Assembly: GCA_963920765.1 (NCBI GenBank)
Contig: OY987248.1
Coordinates: 20,742,539-20,806,538, forward strand
Source of the DNA: Ulota crispa
Lineage: Eukaryota; Streptophyta; Bryopsida; Orthotrichales; Orthotrichaceae
Reading direction: 5' to 3'
DNA: 64,000 nucleotides
Shown one piece after another: positions 1-11,700 of the stretch (within the stretch, counting starts at the first letter, position 1; each line of letters starts with the position of its first letter). Position numbers and translations under genes: made by a program. The notes under the pieces were generated by a model that did not search any database, was not told the DNA's origin, and saw only the letters and a program-made list of their open reading frames with translations.

Positions 1-1168
1 ATGATTAGAGAGTTTGACATAAGAGTTGCTCCTCAGCAAGATCAACTGAAAGACCTTGACAATGTGAAGCGCTGCTCATGTCAAGGTGCTTGCAGAATGT
101 TGTTAGCTTGTTTTAGGGCCATTTTGTATTAGTGCTCAATTGTTGATTTGATTTAAAAACCATAGTAATGAACTTATGAGATTGTTAAAATTTTCAAATT
201 GGACAATCGGTTGGGTCCAAGGGTGTGTTCTCACTTGGTGTTAGAAGGGGTATTAGCAATATGAATGCAGTCTAAAGGTGTGTCCAAATGCATCTAATTT
301 TCCTTTGCTACTACCACTCTTGACACCAAATGTGAATATATCCTAAAGTTTCATATTGAGAGTTGTTCCAGTTGGTCTTGTTGATGACATGCTTGTTTAC
401 ATGGCAAAATTTTGATGCAAAAATTTGAGCTTAGTAAAAAAAAATTGGGTCACAACAATGCTTTAACCCAATTCAAGAACATGGGCTCAATTTGATAATT
501 TAAAAATGGGTCATCAATTGAGCTCAATGGTTTCATATTAGGGCCCAATCAAAACTCTGACCTAGTTGATGATTCATTGAATTGTGAGTTGGGCCAACTT
601 GGAATTGGGCATGTGTTGTAACTTACAATGACCATTAGTTTGGAATTCTCCACCTTGAACATTCTTATTGAACTAACACACCATGATCACCACATATTAT
701 AAACCAAGGTATTAGTTATTTCTATCCTTTACAAATTGGTTGTAAACTAATTTTTCTCAATTCCAAGTAGTTCAAAAGCACATTCAAACTATTTTTGCCC
801 CAAGCTTTTGAGATTGTGGTCTTGTTTGCATAGTGATTTTGTAACATTATACAAAATTAATATGCACCACAATAATTTTGAATCTATGATTATTATTCAA
901 CCACAATACAGTATATGGTGAGTTTGGTATAGTTTTGATAAAATTTCACTTTGTACCCTTTTTACCTCAAAATTGGACAACCATTAAAAATAACTTCCTT
1001 AACTCCTTCAAAGAGTAAACTTTGAATTTGCAAGTTTCGAGCTTCACAGGGGATTGTGAGATCCACTTAGAAATGAATGTGTTTTCCCGTAGGAAAACCC
1101 TTCTGAGAGCTTGGTGTAAGTACAATGCTCATGGTGCCACTCAAGGGAAATTTGGGCTTGTATAAAAC
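1..1168. other. AT-rich intergenic DNA, no gene seen
   Basis: No ORF with recognisable content and no clear transposon terminus. Confidence 0.6.
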
Positions 1169-1250
1169 CTATTAAGGTAGTCTGCTATTAAGGTAGTCTG
1201 CTATTAAGGTAGTCTGCTATTAAGGTAGTCTGCTATTAAGGTAGTCTGCT
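1169..1250. repeat. Perfect 16-bp tandem repeat, five copies
   Basis: CTATTAAGGTAGTCTG is repeated five times without mismatch, followed by a partial CT. Confidence 0.97.
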
Positions 1251-2629
1251 TGTGAATGCATGGACCATCTAAACAAAAGTGCGCTTCTGTGGAAAAATCA
1301 GGGCAACTTGGTAAAATGGAAATACTTTTGGTACAAAGTCAAAGAAGAGACAATTGTGTGGCCATTTATTTTGAAATTTTCTGAGTTAGTATGAATTAAC
1401 TACAATTTATCAAAACAAAAGTGCATAGAGTAGCTATTCTTGATCATAGGTGGTAGCATTCATTGTGCAAATGCAAATTGTAAATGGAGTACATGAGTCC
1501 TAAAAGCGACCACTATAAAGACAAGAATGCTCCAATAAGGTTATTAAAGCGTGCAAGCACCCATTCCATATTCTAATACTCAAATCATGATTGAGAACAT
1601 GTTTTCATTTATTTTAGTATGACATATATTTATATTTTATTGAAAAACAAATCTAAACACAATTATGACCAATAAGCACATACAACAATGACTCATGTCA
1701 CTCTCTTAAATTCCTAAAAAGGTGCATACACAAGCACAATTTCTAAACATAAAAAATGTGATCTATTTAAAAACTTATGTACACTATTTTTGTGACCCTA
1801 CATGATCTGTTCCAAATGGATGGACCGAATTCAAGCACACTACCTTACTACCACATTCCTTCAACAAGTGATTACATATTCATACATTATTAAAATAGTA
1901 AATGTCTTGGTATGTTGAAATAAAATCTTAAAACAGATATAGAGCTCCAAACGAGTACAAAATTGAATATTGTTTAATTGAATAACTTGCAGAAGTGAAT
2001 AGTAAATCCTAGTCCCAACCATAGATCCATACTAAAAATTGACCTTTATCAATGAATAATTTGTCTTCATGCATATCCTACTACCTAGTCTGAGCTCGAT
2101 GTGATTAAAGAGGGTTTCACAATAGTAAGAACCATACTCTAGTCCTATTAATGGTAAAAATTCAAAACAGTTAAAAACCACATGAAAGTGGACAATTAAA
2201 CTTAAGTTAACCCTTGAATGTCGACAGGAATGAAAATCGTCCTCTGGCCCCAAAAAAACAAGTTGAGTTATAGAAAAAAGTTGTTTTTCAGCTAATTTTT
2301 TTGTAGAAGTGATTATAGACACATAGTGCATCATGGAAAGCAAAAAATTATCTCAGCAAATGTATTTGTATTTTTCAATAATCCAAATTGTGAGAAGATT
2401 TAGAGATATGGTGTTAGGTCCCATGCTGCCCATCTTGCACTTTTTAGGAGGGCACCATGCACTGGTGACTTTTGCAATTGTAAGAAACAAAATTTTAATG
2501 GGTGGGCACTTGCCACACCACTGTAGAAACCACTGTAGAGGGCAGGCATAGCCACACATCCAACGTTCAAGGTTTAAGTACAAAGAATTTGTTGACTACA
2601 TAATGTAGAGGAGAGGAAGAGGCTTTGCA
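1251..2629. other. AT-rich intergenic DNA with one orphan TTAA-type terminus
   Basis: No supported gene. TTAACCCTTGAATG at 2207 looks like a left end of the TTAA/CCC element family, but I found no right end for it. Confidence 0.5.
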
Positions 2630-3262
2630 TTAACCCCTCACTGCCCACGGATGTTCCCGAGTATCTCAAAATTTGCTTTTGGATGAACAGAATAGCAACA
2701 TTTTGATACGTTGCATCATTTAAAAAAAATTGTAACTGTACAAATTCAAACTAGATATGTTAAAGATCACATAGGAAAAGAAAACACAACAATATCACTT
2801 ATGGATTGAAAGATTATAAGATTTGATCATGTGAGTGTTAAAATTGTGAAAGTGATTTGAAGTCTTTCAATCCTCTTTTCACATATCAAATTTAAACACA
2901 AGGATTAAAAAAATGAGTATATAAAGTACAACATGTATAACCCTAATCAATTTACAGCTTCTTAAAATCTACTTTACAACTTTTTAAATTAAGTTTCTAA
3001 TGTGATTGTTTCTCCAAGTTCTAGTGTACTTGAGGCTCATTTCCAAGAGTTGTCAACACTAGAAAGTGAAGATTTGCAATGGACACCCTTGCACAAAATC
3101 TTGAATAGACAAATCATTGTCATTCATTTTCAAAATCAGATTTTTGATACTAAAACAAGACTTTAATAAGAATGATTAAAAATAATAACCACTAAAATTC
3201 ATCTTTAAAAAACTTCCAAATTAAAATGCAAGGTGGACAATTTTGGTCCCCTTGGGTGGTGA
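2630..3262. mobile_element. Degenerate TTAA-type element, copy of the 22.7-23.0 kb repeat
   Basis: It begins TTAACCCCTCACTGCCC at 2630. From about 2996 it matches 22718-23009: CTCCAAG...TGAGGCTCATTT, CACCCTTG, CATTCATTTTCAAAATCAGA. The right end, GTCCCCTTGGGTGGTGAATC, is eroded. Non-coding. Confidence 0.5.
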
Positions 3263-4222
3263 ATCACAACAGACTAGGGGGGAAAGTTGGTTTGCAAAAA
3301 CATCCACGTGTCAAGAAGGAAGTGTTGAATACCTCATATGTTTTCATCACCACCAAAGTGGAACCAAGCAAGTTGGTTGCACCTCAGCAATTTCCAAGGC
3401 AACCAAAGACACCATCGTTGGTGAATACAATTGAATCATCAGCTGAAGATAATGTACTACCATGGACCAAGTAGTAGTTTTATTGTTGAGAGTGTAAATC
3501 CATTTTTGAACATTCAATACCAATGTAGTGGATTATAATTTTGAGGATGAATCTATACTTTCCAAAAGTTTGCACCACAATTAGTTTCTTGACTCTTAAG
3601 TATCACCTTAGAACAATTTAAGGCATTAGACAAGCAATGTATTACCCTAAGCTCTTGACACAATTGAAGGCAATATAGTAGCAGATGAATTGTTCCTTCA
3701 ACAAAAACAATTGTTAGATGGGAATGTGACTAGAAAATGACTGACACATCCAAAACCACAACTTAAGGTCAACTAAGGTCAAATATGAGCAACCAATATT
3801 CAACTACAAAACAACTGCATTAATGCAACACATTGACAACATGACTATGCAGGATAGTAGCAGCAGATTAAGGAACATACAAGAGTAAAAGAAAGAAGGC
3901 AATTTTTAGGGTCGTAAAGAAACAAATTGTGTGGAAAGAAACAAATGTGGGAGTTATTTTGTAATCGGTATGTAGTTGTAAAATAGTTGTACCAAACTAA
4001 CAAACAATTGTAATACAATTGCGTTACCACTAGAAAATTTAACCATATTCTCACGGACAGCTGTGGAGTAAATTTCTAAACCCTACAATACCCAAGGCTA
4101 GTCTAGGATCTCAGAAAACTTGCAAAACCATTGAAATTGAAGAATATATTGAAAAAAAATGATAGAGTCAATGGAGTTGTTTGCCAGTTGACTTGCAGTA
4201 ATTGTAAAAGTCCTAGAACAAC
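3263..4222. other. Intergenic; left part of a possible CACTA-type relic
   Basis: Short CAACTGC/GCAGTTG-like motifs recur from about 3800 (CAACTACAAAACAACTGC, TAGTTGTAAAATAGTTGT), as in CACTA subterminal repeats. No left terminus with a matching target duplication was found and there is no gene. Confidence 0.4.
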
Positions 4223-4397
4223 CACTAGAAGAAAATTGCGTTAAAATCCACTAGAAATGTAAGGTAGTTTATGTTGAGTTTCATGTTTCCATTGCAAAAT
4301 TTTGCGTTGTTCAACAAAATTTTGCGTTAGAAACATGGAACTCAACATAAACTACCTTATATTTTTTGGTGGATTCTATTGCAGTTTTCTACTAGTG
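4223..4397. mobile_element. CACTA-type foldback MITE, 175 bp
   Basis: Starts CACTAGAAGAAAATTGCG and ends in the inverse of CACTAGTAGAAAACTGC. The arms of about 75 bp pair almost completely around a short centre (GCGTTGTTCAAC). It is flanked on both sides by AAC, the 3-bp target duplication expected for CACTA (En/Spm) elements. Non-coding. Confidence 0.85.
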
Positions 4398-4903
4398 AAC
4401 TAGTTTGCAAGTGCAATGTAACTGCAACTATAATTTGCATTCACACTTGCTCTCATGTAGGAGTAATTAAACAAATTTTGCTGTCAAAGTAAAGAAATGG
4501 CAAACAAAAATGATAATGGAGCTAAAAATAAAGACCATACTTAGAACAATTGATACAATTGCAATTGAGTTGTTTTGTAGTATTACCGCAGTTGTAAAAA
4601 TCACTAAAGAACAACTGCGGGGATACTTGAGTGAGTAGTGGAGCCCATATGAACGGTTAGCATCCATTACTAGATTGAAAGTTGATGATGATAAAAATTC
4701 TTTGTCCTCAGCAGTTGTTTATATGGTTTTTGTAGTTGTGTGTGGACTAGAGTACAATTTGCAGTTGTTTAGAATTAAATTTTTACTTTTGAACTATTTT
4801 TATGGATTTGGAAGTGCTTTTCTAGTTGTTATGCAATTGTCCCATGACTAGTTGTTTTTCAGTTGGGTGATTGCAATCGTATTTTCATGTTTTTTTACTA
4901 GTG
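4398..4903. mobile_element. Right part of a larger CACTA-like relic
   Basis: It is dense in GCAGTTGT/GTAGTTGT/CTAGTTGT motifs and ends TTTTTTACTAGTG at 4903, the inverse of a CACTAG terminus. The 175-bp MITE appears nested in it. The left end is unknown. Confidence 0.45.
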
Positions 4904-5366
4904 TTATTTCAAAGAGATGCTTATTGGCACACTTTGCAAACAAAGGCAAAGGTGCACTATAAACATTTGTATCACATGTTTTCATAGTAGTCTATAGGTT
5001 AGATGCAAACCATGACCTTTTTATACATGCTCCTTCTTTTAGCTTCTCTAAAGTCAAACAACTTCTCATGATTCTAGCCTTGCATATGAGTATCTAAAGT
5101 ATTGCTCATTTTTTGTTAACATTTCATTATACCAAAGTAGCATGTACTATCATTGTTGTAAGGTACTTATCTATAAGACAATTTCTATTTTATACACATT
5201 ATTAATTTAGTTACGCATGAAATGTTAAATTTTCCTTGCTCATATATCATTTGCTATATTTACTATGCAATTTTAAGTACACAATTTTTTATTTCATAGT
5301 AAGTAAGTGGCAGTCTCCATTTGCTAAGCCTTATAGTGTACAATAGTGTCTAATACATGACATGCA

Positions 5367-5607
5367 TTATTCATTAAATTGGGAAAAGCTTACATAATAG
5401 GACTTTTGAATTTTTCATTATTAAGAGTTTTTAGGTGATTTAGGGTGAATATTATGATGATTTCTTCAAGACCTTACATCAATGATGAAACACCTTACAA
5501 GAATTGTCAAAAAATTCACTTCAAATCACTAAATATCCTCACAAATGCAAAATTTAGTGTTTCCAAAATATATTTTGGAAAATTGTTTTTCCCAATTTAA
5601 TGAATAA
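5367..5607. mobile_element. TIR element, 241 bp
   Basis: Inverted ends TTATTCATTAAATTGGGAAAA of about 21 bp are nearly perfect, and the outermost TA/TA could be a mariner-type target duplication. Interior non-coding. Confidence 0.65.
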
Positions 5608-5712
5608 CACATTATGTGCAAATTGTGTTTTCACTTGTCTTCTTCAATTAAATACAAACTAGATCAAGGTGAGAACCAATTCCCAATTATTTTTCTTGGA
5701 GTATTTTTCAAA

Positions 5713-6125
5713 GGGAATGACTAGGGGGGCACCTCCTAGTTGCTACGTGGACATCCCTATAGCCCAAATTATTAAATTTGAGATTGTTATTACATTGAAA
5801 TATGACATAAAATTAAAACAATATTTAAGCGCACATTTGCTTCTACAAGCATTGTGAAAGTATAACAAATATGTCTCATTTGTGACACAGGCAAGAGTTG
5901 AACTTATGAATAAAGGGAGCAACTACTTTAATTCTTGAACATGTCACCAATGAGAAATATTTGTTGTATATTTGCAACGCTTGTAGACGCAAATGTGGGC
6001 AGAAATATTAATTTGATTTTATTTCATATTTCAATGTAATAATAATCTCAAATTTAATAACTTGAACTATAGGGGGTGTCCATGTAGCAATTGGAGGGTG
6101 TCCTCTACGCCCCCTAGTCATTCCC
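5713..6125. mobile_element. Foldback element, 413 bp, 8-bp target duplication
   Basis: Ends GGGAATGACTAGGGGG and its inverse CCCCCTAGTCATTCCC. Arms pair over most of the length (about 180 bp each). Flanks are TTTTCAAA on both sides, an exact 8-bp duplication that suggests a hAT-type origin. Non-coding. Confidence 0.85.
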
Positions 6126-8788
6126 TTTTCAAATAGAATTTAGATTTGTATTGAAACTTGGAGACATTTTGAACTTGGGTTTTCCTAAATCATCCTTTCA
6201 ATATTAAAATGTGTTTTTGATTTCTTAACCTTGTTTGATAAGTTTCTTATTTTGGTAGTCTTAATGTGATTTCTTCAATTTGATTTGCATATTATTTAAA
6301 TGTAGACATACTTGTTCTTTATCATTTGCTATTTTTTAATTTCAAAACGTCTCTAGGACAGCTTGTAGTTTAGGAAATTCCATGGTCATAGGCCCTATAA
6401 AGTCTATGGATTTAGGATTACCTTTCTTACCCTTTGTTTGAGACATTAAATTTTTATTTGCTTTTAACAAATGAGTTCAAATTTTCCTATGTTTTTCTTC
6501 AAATTTTTGACAAAAAAAAATTATGCTCAAAATTCTTAGCTCACTGCTCACGGCTCATGGCTCTACACTCACTAAATAGCTTATCCCGTTTAGTACATGC
6601 CAACAAATTTGTCAATATGAGCATAATATAGTCTGCAGCCTCCTTGAAATCCAATGAGGTGGTCTAAAAGTCAAAATTATGCATGTATATTTAGTTGTAT
6701 AGCTTTTGACAATTCACATGGCAAGTTATGTAAGACCTATTTGGTTCCAAAGAGGGGGTCTGTAGTGTGCAAGTGAACTTGTAAATGTTAATATATCATA
6801 ACTTGAAGCCTCCTCAAAATCCAAGGAAACTGTCTCAATTTCATATTTATGCATGCCTATTCATTATGTACCTAAAACCCATGTCATAATCTCATTTGTT
6901 GGATGATATTTGGATGGATGGTTGAATGAATGTTTTTTGATCATGGATGACTAAAATTCAATTTTTATTCAATTCAAAATTCTCTTCTTCATGTGCATAA
7001 AATAGAATTTCTACCATTTTTGGGTTTGTAAACATCATTTGGACATTAAATGAATTTATAAAAGCTCTATTCCTCCAAGTTTACTTAGTAATTTGTCAAT
7101 CTTATTAGTTTTTCCATTACTATTTTTTGGCTTAAAGGTAGTTGCAAGAATGACCTACTCAGTGAGGGGTTTAATCTTAGAATTTTAGTGCTTCCATATA
7201 TTATGTGTATTTTGTTTTCAATTTTTTTGTGAATAATCAATAAAGCTTCTATTTTCAAAAACAATTTTTTACTTGTTAGATTGTTCACAAGGTTTTTTTT
7301 GGTTGCCAGTTACTACAGTGTTGTCCTTGCTACATTGGGCTATATTCCAAGGGAAGGCCTATCATGGGCCAAAATTTGTCAGAGGTGGCAACCAAAAAAA
7401 TGGCTGATTGTTCACTCCATGTGCTAATATTTTTTATTTATTGAAAACTGTCCAAACACTAAATTGGTTTTGTGAGTCATTGAAGTTGTTTTTTCTTACC
7501 ACCTTGTATTTTAGGCTCATTTAGAGTAAGTTAGACATCTTAGTTGCATTTGAAATTTTGCTTGATTGAACCTAACATCAAATACATATAAATGCCCCAA
7601 ATACTTGAGTTCATGTAGAACACAAAATTTCAGCTTACGAGTCTCAAAGTCCTCTATCCCTTTCAAGCAGAGCCAAAAAACTTCTTCTAAAACTATGAAT
7701 GCTATAATTTTTCAATCCACATGGTCAAATGGAGGAATGGGCTGATACATTTTCCCCACATTTCTTACTTGTTCATTACCTTTTTTATGGCTGGAATCCA
7801 AAGAAAACCATTTCAAATTTGGATTTTAAATAAATCATCAAAAAGTGACAGTTTTGGACTATTTTTCTTCCCAATCTCCCTTTAGCTATTGACAGATTAA
7901 CTACATATGGATTATTCATGTGATGTGGACTTTCTATGGTCTTGGACATTGGAACTTTTCCAACAGACATGTGTTTTTCCAAAAGCTTTGCATAACTCTT
8001 GATTTGGATATATATTTAAAAAATTTCCAAAAATCTCCAAGAGTTTTGTTTGTACTAATTACTGTTTTGCAAATCAAACATCATCAAGGTTGATACTTAC
8101 AGAATTTAGGTAGTTTTTGTTTGGTCACATGTGGTATAAAATAACAAATATTTAATAAATTTAGTATTTTACAACTTTGAAATATAAAAAGAGAAACTCA
8201 ACAATGGACCTCAATCAAAGAGGTGGAAATGACTTTTGCCAAAGCAAAATAACCTAGTTATTAAATTTTTGCTTCATCTCTAAGCTCTTAGTTCTTGTTG
8301 ACAAAATAAAGCATTTTTTATCAATTCAATGCAAGGCATACAATATTGATAATCATAAAGTTTATGGTCTTATCATCTATCAAATCTTCCATAAATACTA
8401 TTGGTAATTAGAAATCCAACTATGTTGTAGAAGAATATGCAATTAAATGATCATATGGAATTTGTCATTGATCATAGCAATGGATTCAAATACAAGATAA
8501 CCTCACAATTCACCATCAAAATCTAATGTTCCTACTTGTGTTTGGAGTAATTTCATCAAAAAACACAAGTAATCATAGATTTGACCTTAGTTTAAAAATA
8601 AGCCAACTCTAGACTATTCAATACTTGCCTCACAATTTAGTCCACCATAAGATTCACATTCAACATAATATGACTTTATAATTTGCCACAAAATTTGTTG
8701 GAGACATTTCAAAGTCCAACTAGCATGTGCCCTTCAAAATTTGAACAATTGGTTGAAACAAGCTTTCAAAACATACACTAATAGTATA
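6126..8788. other. AT-rich intergenic DNA and the receptor 3' flank
   Basis: No supported gene. It contains a diverged direct duplication (about 6630-6720 and 6800-6880, sharing GCCTCCTYRAAATCCAA) and a small inverted pair TTTTTTTGGTTGCCA at 7294-7308 and 7386-7400 that may bound a 107-bp element. Confidence 0.5.
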
Positions 8789-11700
8789 CTAATGAAGGGA
8801 TGTCAAGGTCGTCAAGTTTGCCAATCCCTCCGGTATTGCCACCAAACTTGAACACCCCGATAAGTCCAAAGATGTCAAAGAGGTCAAGTTCCCCACTCCC
8901 TCCGGCAATGCCACCACACTTGAACAATCCTTCAACCACAAAGATGTCAAGGAGGTCAGGTTCCCCACTCCCTCCAGCAATGCCACCAAACTTGAACACT
9001 TCGATAACTCCAAAGATGTCAAAGAGGTCAAATTCCCCACTCCCTCCGGCAATGCCACCAAACTTGAACACCCCCCTAAATCCAAAGATGTCAAGGAGGT
9101 CAAGTTCCCCACTCCCTCCGGCAATGCCACCAAACTTGAACACCCCCCTAAATTCAAAGATGTCAAGGAGGTCAAGTTCCCCACTCCCTCTGGCAATGCC
9201 ACCAAACTTGAACACCATGAAGAGTCCAAAGATGTCAAGGAGGTCAAGTTCCCCACTCTCTCCGGCAATGCCACCAAACTTGAACACCCCCCTAAATTCA
9301 AAGATGTCAAGGAGGTCAAGTTCCCCACTCCCTCCGGCAATGCCACCACACTTGAACACTCCGATAAATCCAAAGATGTCAAGGAGGTCAAATTCCCCAC
9401 TCCCTCCGGCAATGCCACCAAACTTGAACACCCCCATAAATTCAAAGATGTCAAGGAGGTCAAATTCCCCACTCCCTCTGGCAATGCCACCACACTTGAA
9501 CACTCCGATAAATCCAAAGATGTCAAGGAGGTCAAGTTGCCCACTCCCTCCGGCAATGCCACCAAACTTGAACACTGCCATAACCTCAAAGATGTCAAGG
9601 AGGTCAAATTCCCCACTCCCTCCGGCAATGCCACTAATTTTGATAATCCCTCTAAACTCAAAGATTTCAAGGAGGTCAAGCTCCACAATCCCTCCGGCAA
9701 TGCTACCAAACTTGAACACTCCGATAAGTCCAAAGATGTCACGGAGGTCAAATTCCCCACTTCCTCCGGCAATGCCACCAAACTTGAACACCCCCCTAAA
9801 TTCAAAGATGTCAAGGAGGTCAAGTTCCCCACTCCCTCCGGCAATGCCACCAAACTTAAACACTACCATAACCTCAAAGATGTCAAGGAGGTCAAGTTGC
9901 CCACTCCCTCCGGCAATGCCACCAAACTTGAACACTGCCATAACCTCAAAGATGTCAAGGAGGTCAAGTTCCCCACTCCCTCCGGCAATGCCACTAATTT
10001 TGATAATCCCTCTAAACTCAAAGATTTCAAGGAGGTCAAGCTCCACAATCCCTCCGGCAATGCTACCAAACTTGAACACTCCGATAAGTCCAAAGATGTC
10101 ACGGAGGTCAAATTCCCCACTTCCTCCGGCAATGCCACCACACTTGAACACTCCGATAAATCCAAAGATGTCAAGGAGGTCAAGTTCCCCACTCCCTCCG
10201 GCAATGCCACCAAACTTGAACACTGCCATAACCTCAAAGATGTCAAGGAGGTCAAATTCCCCATTCCCTCCGGCAATGCCACTAATTTTGATAATCCCTC
10301 TAAACTCAAAGATTTCAAGGAGGTCAAGCTCCACAATCCCTCCGGCAATGCTACCAAACTTGAACACTCCGATAAGTCCAAAGATGTCACGGAGGTCAAA
10401 TTCCCCACTTCCTCCGGCAATGCCACCAAACTTGAACACCCCCCTAAATTCAAAGATGTCAAGGAGGTCAAGTTCCCCACTCCCTCCGGCAAAGCCACCA
10501 CACTTGAACACTCCGATAAATCCAAAGATGTCAAGGAGGTCAAATTCCCCACTCCCTCCGGCAATGCCACCAAACTTGAACACCCCCATAAATTCAAAGA
10601 TGTCAAGGAGGTCAAATTCCCCACTCCCTCTGGCAATGCCACCACACTTGAACACTCCGATAAATCCAAAGATGTCAAGGAGGTCAAGTTGCCCACTCCC
10701 TCCGGCAATGCCACCAAACTTGAACACTGCCATAACCTCAAAGATGTCAAGGAGGTCAAATTCCCCACTCCCTCCGGCAATGCCACTAATTTTGATAATC
10801 CCTCTAAACTCAAAGATTTCAAGGAGGTCAAGCTCCACAATCCCTCCGGCAATGCTACCAAACTTGAACACTCCGATAAGTCCAAAGATGTCACGGAGGT
10901 CAAGTTCCCCACTTCCTCCGGCAATGCCACCAAACTTGAACACCCCCCTAAATTCAAAGATGTCAAGGAGGTCAAGTTCCCCACTCCCTCCGGCAATGCC
11001 ACCAAACTTGAACACCCCCCTAAATTCAAAGATGTCAAGGAAGTCAAGTTCCCCACTCCCTCTGGCAATGCCACCACACTTGAACACTCCGATAAATCCA
11101 AAGATGTCAAGGAGGTCAAGTTCCCCACTCCCTCCGGCAATGCCACCAAACTTGAACACTGCCATAACCTCAAAAATGTCAAGGAGGTCAAGTTCCCCAA
11201 TCCCTCCGGCAATGCCACCAAACTTGAACACTGCCATAACCTCAAAGATGTCAAGGAGGTCAAGTTCCCCACTCCCTCCGGCAATGCCACCAAACTTGAA
11301 CACCACCATAACTCCAAAGATGTCAAGGAGGTCAAGTTCCCCACTCCCTCCGGCAATGCCACCACACTTGAACACCCCTCTAACTTCAAAGATGACAAGG
11401 AGGTCAAATTCCCCATTCCCTCCGGCAATGCCACCAATTTTGATAATCCCTCTAAACTCAAAGATGTCAAGGAGGTCAAGCTCCCCAATCCCTCCGGCAA
11501 TGCCACCACACTTGAACAATCCTTCAACCACAAAGATGTCAAGGAGGTCAGGTTCCCCACTCCCTCCGGCAATGCCACCAAACTTGAACACCCCCCTAAA
11601 CTCAAAGATTTCAAGGAGGTCAAGCTCCACAATCCCTCCGGCAATGCTACCAAACTTGAACACTCCGATAAGTCCAAAGATGTCACGGAGGTCAAATTCC

